Shown one piece after another: positions 17,830-26,894 of a stretch of 64,000 nucleotides of DNA (the stretch's first letter is position 1; every line of letters starts with the position of its first letter). The stretch covers positions 2,232,001-2,296,000 of the forward strand of contig CP128857.1 in assembly GCA_030388725.1 (NCBI GenBank), in the 5' to 3' direction. The notes beneath the pieces are model-generated. The model was not told the origin of the DNA, searched no databases, and worked only from the letters and a program-made list of their open reading frames with translations. A program made the translations under genes and the position numbers. The DNA comes from Prodigiosinella aquatilis. Its GTDB lineage: Bacteria; Pseudomonadota; Gammaproteobacteria; Enterobacterales; Enterobacteriaceae.

Positions 17830-19764
17830 TCAAGACGACTTCCTCACACGCAGATACCATTCGCACAACAAGCGAACCTGTTTCCGGGTGTAGCCTTTTT
17901 CCATCATGCGGTCAACGAAGTCATCATGTTTTTTCTGTTCATCTGTCGAGGTTTTGGTATTAAACGAAATGACCGGCAACAACTCTTCCGTGTTGGAGAA
18001 CATTTTTTTCTCAATGACGGTACGCAATTTCTCATAACTGGTCCAGTTTGGATTATGCCCATTGTTGTTGGCTCGGGCACGCAGCACAAAATTGACAATT
18101 TCGTTACGAAAATCTTTTGGATTGCTGATACCAGCCGGTTTTTCGATTTTTTCCAGCTCGGCGTTAAGCGATTCACGATCAAACAATTGTCCGGTATCTG
18201 GATCGCGGTATTCTTGGTCCTGAATCCAGAAGTCGGCGTAGGTGACATAGCGATCGAAAATATTTTGTCCATATTCCGAGTAGGATTCGAGATAGGCAGT
18301 CTGAATTTCTTTGCCAATAAATTCCGCATATTTTGGAATCAGATAGCCTTTCAGATACTCCAGATATTTTTCCGCTATATCTTGTGGGAATTGTTCGCGC
18401 TCAATCTGTTGCTCTAACACATAAAACAGATGTACTGGATTTGCCGCCACTTCACCGTGATCGAAGTTAAATACTCGAGAAAGAATTTTGAAGGCGAAGC
18501 GGGTGGAAAGGCCAGTCATTCCCTCGTCCACACCGGCATAGTCACGGTATTCCTGATACGATTTTGATTTTGGGTCAGTATCTTTCAGACTTTCACCATC
18601 ATAGACCCGCATTTTTGAATAGAGGCTGGAGTTTTCCGGGTCTTTAAGTCGCGACAATATGGAGAAACGAGCCAGCATTTCCAGCGTGCCAGGTGCACAA
18701 GGAGAATTTGATAATTCACTGTTTTTCAGTAATTTATCGTAAATTTTAACCTCTTCAGACACTCTCAGGCAATAAGGTACTTTTACGATATAAACACGGT
18801 CAAGAAAGGCCTCATTGTTTTTATTATTACGGAATTGTACCCATTCGGATTCGTTGGAGTGGGCCAGAATAATACCGTTGAATGGCAGGGCCGCGATGCC
18901 TTCCGTACCGTTATAGTTGCCTTCCTGAGTGGCAGTCAACAATGGATGCAGCACTTTAATCGGTGCTTTGAACATTTCCACGAACTCCATTATGCCTTGG
19001 TTGGCACGGCACAATGCACCGGAATACCCGTAGGCATCGGGATCGTTTTGAGCATAATGTTCCAGTTTGCGGATGTCTACTTTGCCGACCAATGCTGAAA
19101 TATCTTGATTGTTTTCATCGCCAGGTTCGGTTTTGGCAATAGCCAGTTGGCCCAAAATTGACGGCCACACCTTAACGACACGGAATTTGGTAACGTCTCC
19201 GCCAAACTCCTGCAGGCGTTTAGCTGCCCATGGAGACATGATTGTGCCGAGATAGCGACGGGGAATGTTGTACTCTTTTTCCAGAATAGAGGCGTCTTCC
19301 TGTGGATTAAACAGACTTAGCGGATGATCGTTAACCGGACTCCGTTCGCCATTGGCGCTGAGCACATAAATTGGCACTCGCTGCATCAGTACTTTTAGGC
19401 GTTCCGCCAAGGATGATTTACCCCCACCAACCGGGCCCAGCAAATAGAGAATCTGTTTTTTCTCTTCCAAACCCTGTGAAGCATGTCTGAGATAAGACAC
19501 GATCTGTTCAATCGCTTCCTCCATGCCATAGAATTCTTCAAACGCAGGATACCGGGCAATCACCCGGTTAGAAAATAAACGGGACAGACGCGATTCCTGT
19601 GCGGTGTCCACCATTACTGGATCGCCAATGGCCATTAATAACCGTTCGGCAGCATTTGCATACGCACTGCGATCCTGCTGACAGATGGCAAGAAATTCCT
19701 GCAGAGTGAACTCTTCATCTTTGGCAGCGTCGTAGCGCTGACGGTAGTGATCAAATATGTTCAT
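17830..19764 (-). CDS. yeaG: YeaG, PrkA-family serine protein kinase
   Basis: YeaG (644 aa, the usual length) is a PrkA-type protein kinase with an AAA-like N-terminal domain. The P-loop GPVGGGKSSLAERLK is at about residues 109-123. Later blocks include NRGLIEF-type residues seen here as ANQGIMEFVEMFKAPIKVLHPLL and DRVYIVKVPYCLRVSEEVKIY. The C-terminal PrkA domain follows (GISNPKDFRNEIVNFVLRARANNNG). In E. coli it is RpoS-dependent and shapes the nitrogen-starvation response. First gene of a yeaG-yeaH unit. Confidence 0.96.
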   Translation of the reverse strand: MNIFDHYRQRYDAAKDEEFTLQEFLAICQQDRSAYANAAERLLMAIGDPVMVDTAQESRLSRLFSNRVIARYPAFEEFYGMEEAIEQIVSYLRHASQGLEEKKQILYLLGPVGGGKSSLAERLKVLMQRVPIYVLSANGERSPVNDHPLSLFNPQEDASILEKEYNIPRRYLGTIMSPWAAKRLQEFGGDVTKFRVVKVWPSILGQLAIAKTEPGDENNQDISALVGKVDIRKLEHYAQNDPDAYGYSGALCRANQGIMEFVEMFKAPIKVLHPLLTATQEGNYNGTEGIAALPFNGIILAHSNESEWVQFRNNKNNEAFLDRVYIVKVPYCLRVSEEVKIYDKLLKNSELSNSPCAPGTLEMLARFSILSRLKDPENSSLYSKMRVYDGESLKDTDPKSKSYQEYRDYAGVDEGMTGLSTRFAFKILSRVFNFDHGEVAANPVHLFYVLEQQIEREQFPQDIAEKYLEYLKGYLIPKYAEFIGKEIQTAYLESYSEYGQNIFDRYVTYADFWIQDQEYRDPDTGQLFDRESLNAELEKIEKPAGISNPKDFRNEIVNFVLRARANNNGHNPNWTSYEKLRTVIEKKMFSNTEELLPVISFNTKTSTDEQKKHDDFVDRMMEKGYTRKQVRLLCEWYLRVRKSS

Positions 19765-20233
19765 AGCGATGCCCGTCCTTCGTCGATTAACACAGAGTAA
19801 GAGAGCGAATAGAATGTATGTGGCCTATATAATGGTTGGCTCTCCCAAAAGAAGAAACTCTCTCTGAGTACAGCAACCCTTATGCCAACTTGTGGTGCAG
19901 AGTGCTGTGATAATAAATTTACAGCATGAACTCAAGGAAAATTTCTCCTTCTGTTTAAAGCGTAGTTTGCATCCGTGAAATTTCCTCTATTCTCCTAACA
20001 TTTTTTAAGATATTTCAATGACTCACTTCAGTAGCATTACATATAATATCATTTGTCATAGCTATTATGTGCATTCGAATTGTTATCGTTTTTGACAGAT
20101 AAAGTGGTTACTATGTATCAGTCTCCAATCTGGTTGGACAAGTAGCTGCTAGAAGTGGTTGATCGGATAACTGCCAGAAATGATAACGACTCAATCTTAA
20201 TACGATGCAAATCTGAACAGGAAATAGATAACT
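19765..20233. other. Divergent regulatory region between yeaG and mipA
   Basis: No gene is recognised. The stretch is AT-rich and must hold the promoters of both yeaG and mipA. TTGACA occurs at 20092-20097, but no well-spaced -10 follows (TATGTA comes after 14 bases), so no promoter is claimed. Confidence 0.5.
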
Positions 20234-20983
20234 GTGAAAAAATGTCAACTATCACTTTTAATGGTGCTGGTTACCGGAACGTTAGTCTCCTCCTCTGCTT
20301 ATGCGGGCGAATTCGCATTAGGGGGCGGGATTATCGGGGAAAACTCGGTATATAAGGGAGATGACACTCATGTATATCCCTTTCCATTCTTTTCTTATGA
20401 AAGTGAAAATTTTTATTTTCATGGCTTGGGAGGAGGATATTACCTATGGAATGATGAGCAGAACAAGCTTTCGCTAACTGCCAGTTATTTTCCCTTTGGT
20501 TTCAAACCCAGCGATAGTAGTGATGCCCAAGTGCAGAAGTTAGATAGACGCCGTAGTACGTTGATGGCCGGTATTGCATATAGGCATGATGAAGATTGGG
20601 GGACAGTACGCACGTCATTGGTAGGGGATACGTTGGATAACAGTAATGGCCTTATCGGGGACATCGCCTATTTGTATCGCTTTAACATGGACGACTGGAG
20701 CATGACACCTAGTGTCGGGGTAACTTGGAATAGCAAAAATCAGAACCGCTATTATTATGGTGTTTCTGATAGTGAATCCGCACGTTCGGGCTTGAGTAGC
20801 TATAACCCGAATGACAGTTGGTCTCCTTATGTGGAACTGCTAGCAAACTACAAAATCAGTCAAAAATGGAACGCGTGGGTAGCCAGCCGTTACACTCATT
20901 TGGCTGATGAGGTAAAAAATAGTCCGATAGTAGATAAAAACTACAGTCTGCTGTTCGGTGCAGGGGTTAGTTATACTTTCTGA
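20234..20983 (+). CDS. mipA: MipA/OmpV family outer-membrane protein
   Basis: A 249-residue outer-membrane beta-barrel of the MipA/OmpV family. E. coli MipA is the scaffold that links the lytic transglycosylase MltA to PBP1b. A signal peptide is evident (KKCQLSLLMVLVTGTLVSSSAYA, cleavage before GEFALGGG). Family blocks are GEFALGGGIIGENSVYKG, PFPFFSYESENFYFHGLGGGYYLW and the terminal YSLLFGAGVSYTF ending in Phe. The start is a GTG at 20234, chosen because it opens directly on the signal peptide. It is divergent from yeaG, as in E. coli. Confidence 0.92.
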   Translation: MKKCQLSLLMVLVTGTLVSSSAYAGEFALGGGIIGENSVYKGDDTHVYPFPFFSYESENFYFHGLGGGYYLWNDEQNKLSLTASYFPFGFKPSDSSDAQVQKLDRRRSTLMAGIAYRHDEDWGTVRTSLVGDTLDNSNGLIGDIAYLYRFNMDDWSMTPSVGVTWNSKNQNRYYYGVSDSESARSGLSSYNPNDSWSPYVELLANYKISQKWNAWVASRYTHLADEVKNSPIVDKNYSLLFGAGVSYTF

Positions 20984-21100
20984 GTTGTGCTGCTTACCTA
21001 TTGTGCGCTTGCTGCACAATAATGGGGCGCTGTTACTTTATTTGCATACTTTCAGTGCGTGAAGTTTAGTGCTACTCACGTAGAAAGAGGCCCGACAATT

Positions 21101-21955
21101 ATGGCAGTAAAAACGGTAACATTTCCTGATGGTTCGAGTGTGCCGGCTATCGGTCAGGGAACCTGGTATATGGGAGAAAACCCGCAGCAAAAAGCCGAAG
21201 AGGTCAGGGCGCTGCGAGTTGGAATAGAACAGGGATTACGACTGATTGATACTGCTGAAATGTATGCAGAGGGCGGGGCCGAAGACGTCGTAGGTGAAGC
21301 TATTCGAGGGCGTCGCGACCAGGTGTATCTGGTTTCCAAGGTTTATCCGCATAATGCGGGAGGTGAGAAAGCCATAACGGCTTGTGAACGTAGTCTGAAG
21401 CGCTTACAGACGGAACATATTGATCTCTATCTGCTGCATTGGCGAGGCGGTATTCCTCTGGTGGATACGATTGCTGCCATGGAGCAATTGCAGCAGGCCG
21501 GGAAAATTGGCCATTGTGGTGTATCCAATTTGGATGTGGATGATATGCAGGAATTGTGGTCGTTGAATGGCGGTGAACAGTGCATTACCGACCAAGTTCT
21601 TTATCATCTGGCTTCGCGTGGTATTGAGTATGATTTATTACCGTGGTGTCAACAACGGCATGTTCCGGTCATGGCGTATTGCCCGTTGGCACAGGCTGGT
21701 AAGTTGAAATGTGATTTATTGAAAGCGCCAACAGTGAAGGCTGTTGCGCGGCGGCATGGGCTCTCGGCAGCACAAGTACTATTGGCTTGGGTGATTCGCC
21801 AGCATGGAGTAATCGCCATTCCCAAAGCCAGCTCAGAAGTACATGTAAAAGAAAACGCAAAGGTACTGTCGGTAACATTGAGCACGGAAGATATTACCTT
21901 GCTGGACAAGGCTTTCCCGGCACTATCACACAAGCAAATGCTGGACGTGGTGTAA
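21101..21955 (+). CDS. yeaE: YeaE, aldo/keto reductase
   Basis: YeaE (284 aa) is an NADPH-dependent aldo/keto reductase; the E. coli enzyme reduces methylglyoxal. The family tetrad is visible: Asp and Tyr in LIDTAEMYAEGGAE, Lys in VYLVSKVYPHNAGG and His in DLYLLHWRG. The C-terminal IPKASSEVHVKENAKV segment binds NADPH. The ATG at 21101 (MAVKTVTFPDGSSVPAIGQG) fits better than the GTG at 21059, which would add 14 unrelated residues. It lies between mipA and yeaD as in E. coli. Confidence 0.94.
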   Translation: MAVKTVTFPDGSSVPAIGQGTWYMGENPQQKAEEVRALRVGIEQGLRLIDTAEMYAEGGAEDVVGEAIRGRRDQVYLVSKVYPHNAGGEKAITACERSLKRLQTEHIDLYLLHWRGGIPLVDTIAAMEQLQQAGKIGHCGVSNLDVDDMQELWSLNGGEQCITDQVLYHLASRGIEYDLLPWCQQRHVPVMAYCPLAQAGKLKCDLLKAPTVKAVARRHGLSAAQVLLAWVIRQHGVIAIPKASSEVHVKENAKVLSVTLSTEDITLLDKAFPALSHKQMLDVV

Positions 21956-22003
21956 CCCGAGAAATATGGCTGGTATTTGCCAGCCATAGACGTAATGCGT
22001 AGG

Positions 22004-22873
22004 CTATTTTTTGATCTTAATGGTCGTTGATAACCTGGCTGGCGTATGTGTCGTCGCGGTAAACGGCTGGTTGATGCGTGCAGTTTCCACACAGACAAAT
22101 GTTTTATAACCGTCATCCGTCATATCCGCGATAGTGTGGGACAATTCTGCACCTGGGTTCCATGACACAACATCACTGTGATGAGTGTGGTGTATCTCAA
22201 TAGTGCGATGCAGTTCAGGATCGTGAATTTTACTGATTGCTTGTGGCTGGGTATAAATGCGATCGGTGCGATCGGTGAAGCGCAAATCGCCCTGTTGAGT
22301 TGCTATCTTCCCTTGATTAACCTTATCGATGAAAGTCTCGCCCAGACCGCTAATACTGATCTGCTTGATGTCACCAATCTGGAAGTAAGCATGTAACGCG
22401 CTGGTAATGCTGTAATCACCATGTGATTCCAATTCAATGCGGCACTCTTTCCCTAAATTAAAACGTGCAATTAGCGTGAATTCATGCGGCCATTGTTCGC
22501 GTGTTTTGGCATTATCACGCAGAGTGAATGCCAGGTGAACACCTTTCTCATCTTCACTGTGAGACGTGAACTCCCACGGCAGTAGACGAGCAAAGCCATG
22601 ATTCGGTTCTGATACTGGACCAAACCAGGGGAAACAGATTGGTATGCCGCCGCGGATGGCAACATTCTCTGTAAACGATGTATTGTCGCTCAGCCACAAT
22701 ACCGGATGTTCTCCTTGCGGTTTCCAGCTTATCAGGTGTGCACCCTGTAGTGTAATGGCCGCACGAACTTGCGGATGTTCCACCACGATCACCGGTAGTT
22801 GATTTAACTGACGTTGACTGATTGTCGGTGTGATTTGTTGCAGAATGGGGAGAGAGAAAACTTTATCGTTCAT
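22004..22873 (-). CDS. yeaD: YeaD, glucose-6-phosphate 1-epimerase
   Basis: YeaD (289 aa) is an aldose-1-epimerase-type enzyme that interconverts the alpha and beta anomers of glucose 6-phosphate. The family blocks are AAITLQGAHLISWKP, RGGIPICFPWFGP, HGFARLLPWEF and VSWNPGAELSHTIADM. The ATG at 22873 gives the E. coli length. It lies after gapA in the same direction, separated by the gapA terminator, so it probably has reduced readthrough or its own promoter. Confidence 0.94.
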   Translation of the reverse strand: MNDKVFSLPILQQITPTISQRQLNQLPVIVVEHPQVRAAITLQGAHLISWKPQGEHPVLWLSDNTSFTENVAIRGGIPICFPWFGPVSEPNHGFARLLPWEFTSHSEDEKGVHLAFTLRDNAKTREQWPHEFTLIARFNLGKECRIELESHGDYSITSALHAYFQIGDIKQISISGLGETFIDKVNQGKIATQQGDLRFTDRTDRIYTQPQAISKIHDPELHRTIEIHHTHHSDVVSWNPGAELSHTIADMTDDGYKTFVCVETARINQPFTATTHTPARLSTTIKIKK

Positions 22874-22910
22874 GATATTGCCCGTCTGTTGTTTGTTACT
22901 AACCAGCAAA

Positions 22911-22935
22911 TAAAAAGGGCGACACAGTGTCGCCC
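22911..22935 (-). terminator. Terminator after gapA
   Basis: On the minus strand a perfect stem GGGCGACAC/GTGTCGCCC is followed by TTTTTATTT. It lies 24 bases after the gapA stop. Confidence 0.9.
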
Positions 22936-22958
22936 TTCTTCATCTATCGATCACCCGG

Positions 22959-23954
22959 TTATTTAGAAATATGGGAGATCAGATCCAGAACTTTATTGGA
23001 GTAGCCAGTTTCATTATCGTACCAGGAAATCAGCTTCACAAAAGTGTCACTCAAAGCAATACCGGCTTTGGCATCGAACACAGATGTCAGTTTTTCACCG
23101 TTAAAGTCGGTAGAAACCACGTCATCTTCCGTGTAGCCCATAACGCCTTTCAGTTCGCCTTCAGAAGCCGCCTTGATGGCCGCACAGATTTCTTTGTAAG
23201 AAGCCGGTTTTGCCAGACGGGCAGTAAGGTCAACCACAGATACGTTCGGGGTCGGTACACGGAACGCCATACCTGTCAGTTTGCCATTCAGTTCAGGAAT
23301 GACCTTACCTACAGCTTTGGCTGCACCGGTAGACGATGGAATGATGTTCTGAGACGCGCCACGGCCACCACGCCAGTCTTTGTGAGAAGGACCATCAACT
23401 GTTTTCTGAGTAGCGGTAGTTGAATGAACAGTGGTCATCAATGCTTCAACGATACCAAAATTGTCATTAATAACTTTTGCCAACGGAGCCAAGCAGTTAG
23501 TAGTACAAGATGCGTTGGAAACGATGTCCTGTCCAGCATAAGATTTGTGGTTTACACCCATTACAAACATCGGGGTAGCATCTTTGGATGGACCGGTCAG
23601 AACGACTTTCTTGGCTCCAGCCTGAATGTGTTTACGAGCAGTTTCGTCGGTCAGGAAGATACCTGTTGCTTCAGCAACGACATCAACGCCAACTTCGCCC
23701 CATTTCAGGTTAGCCGGATCTCTTTCAGCGGTAACACGGATAGTTTTGCCGTTAACTACCAAATGGCCGTCTTTCACTTCAACGGTGCCGTTAAAGCGAC
23801 CGTGAGTTGAGTCATACTTCAGCATGTAAGCCATATAGTCTGCATCTAACAGATCGTTGATAGCAACGATTTCGATGTCAGAACGTTCTTGTGCAGCGCG
23901 GAAAACAATACGGCCGATGCGGCCAAATCCGTTGATACCTACTTTAATAGTCAT
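22959..23954 (-). CDS. gapA: Glyceraldehyde-3-phosphate dehydrogenase A
   Basis: GapA (331 aa) is the glycolytic NAD-dependent dehydrogenase that makes 1,3-bisphosphoglycerate. The NAD-binding start is TIKVGINGFGRIGRIVFRAA, the catalytic Cys lies in SNASCTTNCLAPLAK, and HKDWRGGRGASQNIIPSSTGAAKAVG and SWYDNETGYSNKVLDLI follow. The ATG at 23954 (MTIKVGING) matches the E. coli start; another in-frame ATG three codons upstream is not preferred. A canonical promoter and a strong terminator frame it as mainly a single-gene unit. Divergent from msrB. Confidence 0.98.
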   Translation of the reverse strand: MTIKVGINGFGRIGRIVFRAAQERSDIEIVAINDLLDADYMAYMLKYDSTHGRFNGTVEVKDGHLVVNGKTIRVTAERDPANLKWGEVGVDVVAEATGIFLTDETARKHIQAGAKKVVLTGPSKDATPMFVMGVNHKSYAGQDIVSNASCTTNCLAPLAKVINDNFGIVEALMTTVHSTTATQKTVDGPSHKDWRGGRGASQNIIPSSTGAAKAVGKVIPELNGKLTGMAFRVPTPNVSVVDLTARLAKPASYKEICAAIKAASEGELKGVMGYTEDDVVSTDFNGEKLTSVFDAKAGIALSDTFVKLISWYDNETGYSNKVLDLISHISK

Positions 23955-23996
23955 ATATTCCACCAGCTATGGGTTAGTGAATAAAGGTTGGTTGTA

Positions 23997-24024
23997 AAAT
24001 TACAAAAACCTTACTGAGCGTCAA
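23997..24024 (-). promoter_or_regulatory. Candidate gapA promoter
   Basis: On the minus strand TTGACG (24019-24024) and TAATTT (23997-24002) are 16 bases apart, placing a start about 35 bases before gapA. As I recall, the block closely resembles the E. coli gapA leader, which supports a housekeeping promoter here. Confidence 0.6.
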
Positions 24025-24303
24025 GCGGAATCGTGTCAATAGTTGCTATAAGTCAAAACTCTGAACAATCTTTGCACGATAAAACAGCGATCAGTGTAAC
24101 TAGATCATATGCCTCAATGATATGAGGAATACCTCATCAATAGAACACCTATCACAGACATAATTGAGACGGAGATCACAATTAAAATTATGCCCTGCTA
24201 TTGAGCCATAGTGTAGGCCAAAATGGCCTGCTCAGGTGTTAATTTTTTGTTAGAATTAAAAACCACATCGGTAGATAATGCTTTAAGTCTCTGTGAGAAA
24301 GCT

Positions 24304-24720
24304 ATGACAAAAGATACATCTTCTCAACCTGCGCTGGAGCGTCTGACTGAAATGCAGCGTTATGTCACACAACAGCGGGGCACTGAACCGGCATACTCAG
24401 GCAAGTTTCTTCATAACAAGCAAACAGGCGTTTATCACTGCTTGTGCTGCCAGCAGCCGTTGTTCTACTCTGACCGGAAATATGATTCTGGTTGTGGTTG
24501 GCCGAGTTTCGATCAACCGGTATCCATCGACGCGATTCGTTATCTGGATGATTATTCACACAATATGCAACGGATTGAAATCCGATGTGGCCATTGTGAT
24601 GCTCATTTAGGTCATGTGTTCCCTGATGGTCCCCCGGAGACGACCGGTGAGCGTTACTGTGTGAACTCCACGTCACTCAGTTTCACTGATACGGACGATG
24701 GAGAAAAAATAGACGGATAA
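24304..24720 (+). CDS. msrB: Peptide methionine-R-sulfoxide reductase MsrB
   Basis: MsrB (138 aa) reduces the R isomer of methionine sulfoxide in proteins. The zinc site is formed by two CxxC pairs (HCLCCQQP and IRCGHCDAHLG), and the catalytic Cys is in GERYCVNSTSL. The KYDSGCGWPSF block adds the usual second Cys. The ATG at 24304 gives the E. coli length; the longer in-frame start at 24223 is not supported. It is divergent from gapA and followed by yeaC, as in E. coli. Confidence 0.95.
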   Translation: MTKDTSSQPALERLTEMQRYVTQQRGTEPAYSGKFLHNKQTGVYHCLCCQQPLFYSDRKYDSGCGWPSFDQPVSIDAIRYLDDYSHNMQRIEIRCGHCDAHLGHVFPDGPPETTGERYCVNSTSLSFTDTDDGEKIDG

Positions 24721-24783
24721 TTCGTTTCGTAATCTAATGACTTGAAACGTTTCAGCAAAACGTGTTGGATGGCAGGAAAACAG

Positions 24784-25059
24784 ATGCAACTTGATGACTT
24801 GATCAATACTATGACCCCGGAAATTTATCAGCGACTGGTAACGGCTGTCGAATTGGGTAAATGGCCGGATGGTGTGTCACTGACTGCGGAACAGAAAGAA
24901 AATTCGTTGCAAATAGTGATGCTGTGGCAGTCCCGGCATAATATTGATGCGGAACACATGAGTATTAATACACAAGGTGAAATTGAAATAAAAAGTAAGC
25001 AAACACTGAAACAGCAATTTCAGGAAGCGCCGATAATTACACTGAAACCACAGGATTAG
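24784..25059 (+). CDS. yeaC: YeaC, DUF1315 protein
   Basis: A 91-residue protein of family DUF1315. It matches E. coli YeaC closely: MQLDDLINTMTPEIYQRLVTAVELGKWPDG, then LTAEQKENSLQIVMLWQSRHN. The function is unknown. The ATG at 24784 fits the family N-terminus; a longer in-frame start at 24742 is not supported. It follows msrB by 63 bases and is probably co-transcribed. Confidence 0.93.
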   Translation: MQLDDLINTMTPEIYQRLVTAVELGKWPDGVSLTAEQKENSLQIVMLWQSRHNIDAEHMSINTQGEIEIKSKQTLKQQFQEAPIITLKPQD

Positions 25060-25086
25060 GCAACTGAAAGCATCCTGATTTTAAGT

Positions 25087-25116
25087 AACCCGTCGTAATT
25101 GATGTTACTACGGGTT
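25087..25116. terminator. Terminator between yeaC and pncA
   Basis: AACCCGTCGTAA (25087-25098) pairs with TTACTACGGGTT (25105-25116) with one mismatch, between the convergent ends of yeaC and pncA. Confidence 0.65.
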
Positions 25117-25137
25117 ATTCCGATCGACTCACACACT

Positions 25138-25776
25138 TTATGAAAGAGAGTCGATAAACGTCGGCAAGTCTATCAATGTGGCACCATGATGCGCCATGTT
25201 TTGAAGCGCCAGGTGGCTGTCTTGCGGCTGTAGATTGACGCCCCGACATCCTTCGACTAATACTTCTGTTTGATATCCCAAGGACAGAGCGTCCAGCACG
25301 GTATAGTTAACGCAGTAATCTGTCGCGAGTCCCATAACGGTGAGTCGGTTAATACTGTGTGCCTTCAGCCAATCGTCCAGGCAGGTTTTAGCACGATGCC
25401 CGTTATCAAAAAAGGCGCTATAACTGTCGATATTGCTTTGCGTACCTTTACGTACAACCCAGTTTATGGCTTGGCGATTGAGATCGGCATGAAAATCGGC
25501 ACCAGTCTGTTCTTGTACGCAGTGAACTGGCCACCAAACTTGTGGCAAACCGTCCAGTTCACCTATTTCCCCCACCACTGAGCCAGAATTGATGGCAAAG
25601 CTACGATGATTTGCTGGATGCCAATCTTGACTGGCGATGACTGCAACAGTGGCTGCCTTGCACGCTTCAATGGCTTGATTGGCTACTGAAATAACCTGGT
25701 CACCGTCAGTTATCGGCAACGCGCCGCCCGGACAGAAATCATTCTGCAAATCGATCAGTAATAACGCTCTGTTCAT
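25138..25776 (-). CDS. pncA: Nicotinamidase/pyrazinamidase PncA
   Basis: PncA (212 aa) deamidates nicotinamide to nicotinate for NAD salvage. The catalytic Asp lies in LLIDLQNDFCPGGALP, the Lys in WVVRKGTQSNIDSYSAFFDN and the nucleophilic Cys in GLATDYCVNYTVLDAL. The metal-binding Asp/His set is in SQDWHPANHRSF. Its start is 11 bases after the ansA stop, so the two form an ansA-pncA operon as in E. coli. Confidence 0.95.
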   Translation of the reverse strand: MNRALLLIDLQNDFCPGGALPITDGDQVISVANQAIEACKAATVAVIASQDWHPANHRSFAINSGSVVGEIGELDGLPQVWWPVHCVQEQTGADFHADLNRQAINWVVRKGTQSNIDSYSAFFDNGHRAKTCLDDWLKAHSINRLTVMGLATDYCVNYTVLDALSLGYQTEVLVEGCRGVNLQPQDSHLALQNMAHHGATLIDLPTFIDSLS

Positions 25777-25787
25777 AACTGTTCCTC

Positions 25788-26807
25788 TTAATCTTTGTCG
25801 CTCAGCTCACCGCGTAGATTTTGCTGCATCAGACGGCGGACATCGATTGGCGAGAGATCATCGCGACTGAGTAAATAATGTAGTTTTGTCAGTGCGGCTT
25901 CAACCGTCATATCGAAACCACTGATGACACCGGCTTGTGCTAGTGCGTTACCGGTAGCGTATCCTTCCATATTGACTCGTCCTGAAATGCACTGTGTCAG
26001 ATTAACGACCACAATGCCTCGCTCTGACGCCTGGCGAAGTTCATTAAGCAGTCCAGAACTTTGTGGGGCATTACCGACACCATAAGATCGTAATATCAGT
26101 GCTTTGACTGGTTGGCGCAAAAAGTTGCTGACGACATCGGCGGAAATACCGGGATAAATAGTGATAACGCCAATGGGTTGCGGCGTAATGTCATGGACGA
26201 TCAGCGCACCGGAGGCTGGTGTTTGTGGTAGTGGCGCCAATCGACGGATATGGATACCGGCTTCCAGCAATGGAGGGTAGTTGGGGGAGGCAAACGCATC
26301 AAAACCGTCAGCATGCGCTTTAGTGGTTCGGTTTCCACGTAGCAGTTTGTTGTTAAAAAACAGACTGACTTCATTCACTGGATGATTGGCGGCTACATAC
26401 AACGCATTCAGCAGATTAGTCTGACCATCCGAGCGCAATTCGGCCAATGGAATTTGTGACCCTGTCACTATTACCGGCTTGGCGAGATTCTCCAACATGA
26501 AGGAGAGTGCGGATGCTGTAAATGCCATGGTGTCTGTGCCATGCAAAATGACGAAACCATCATAATTGTCATAGTGTTGCTGAATATCATTGGCGATAGA
26601 TTGCCAGTCCGCTGGTGTCATATCCGAAGAGTCGATTAACGGCGTGTATTCATGAATGGTGAAAGACGGCATTTCCAGTCGATGAAATTCCGGCATGTTG
26701 GCTACCTGCTGCTGCAGATGACCGGAGACGGGAATATAGCCGTTTTCTGAGCGTTGCATACCGATGGTACCGCCGGTATAGGCAACATAAATGGATTTTT
26801 TTTGCAT
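25788..26807 (-). CDS. ansA: L-asparaginase I (cytoplasmic) AnsA
   Basis: AnsA (339 aa) hydrolyses L-asparagine to aspartate and ammonia in the cytoplasm. Both catalytic threonines are visible, in VAYTGGTIGMQRSE and VILHGTDTMAFTASAL, and ELRSDGQTNLLNAL and KAHADGFDAFASPNYPP follow. There is no signal peptide, which separates it from the periplasmic AnsB. The ATG at 26807 (MQKKSIYVAYTGG) matches E. coli; an in-frame ATG three codons upstream also exists. First gene of ansA-pncA. Confidence 0.96.
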   Translation of the reverse strand: MQKKSIYVAYTGGTIGMQRSENGYIPVSGHLQQQVANMPEFHRLEMPSFTIHEYTPLIDSSDMTPADWQSIANDIQQHYDNYDGFVILHGTDTMAFTASALSFMLENLAKPVIVTGSQIPLAELRSDGQTNLLNALYVAANHPVNEVSLFFNNKLLRGNRTTKAHADGFDAFASPNYPPLLEAGIHIRRLAPLPQTPASGALIVHDITPQPIGVITIYPGISADVVSNFLRQPVKALILRSYGVGNAPQSSGLLNELRQASERGIVVVNLTQCISGRVNMEGYATGNALAQAGVISGFDMTVEAALTKLHYLLSRDDLSPIDVRRLMQQNLRGELSDKD

Positions 26808-26860
26808 GGATATCATTACAAGAGATAAAACGCTGGATGATAAATGTAACCAGCAGGAAA

Positions 26861-26886
26861 ACAGCCCGGCTGTCTTACCGGGCTGT
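26861..26886 (-). terminator. Terminator after sppA
   Basis: On the minus strand CAGCCCGG pairs with CCGGGCTG around an 8-base loop and is followed by TTTTCCT. It lies 9 bases after the sppA stop and separates sppA from ansA. Confidence 0.85.
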
Positions 26887-26894
26887 CAGTATGT

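Noticed and set aside
20092..20117. TTGACA followed by TATGTA before mipA as a promoter
   Set aside because: The 14-base spacing is too short for sigma-70.
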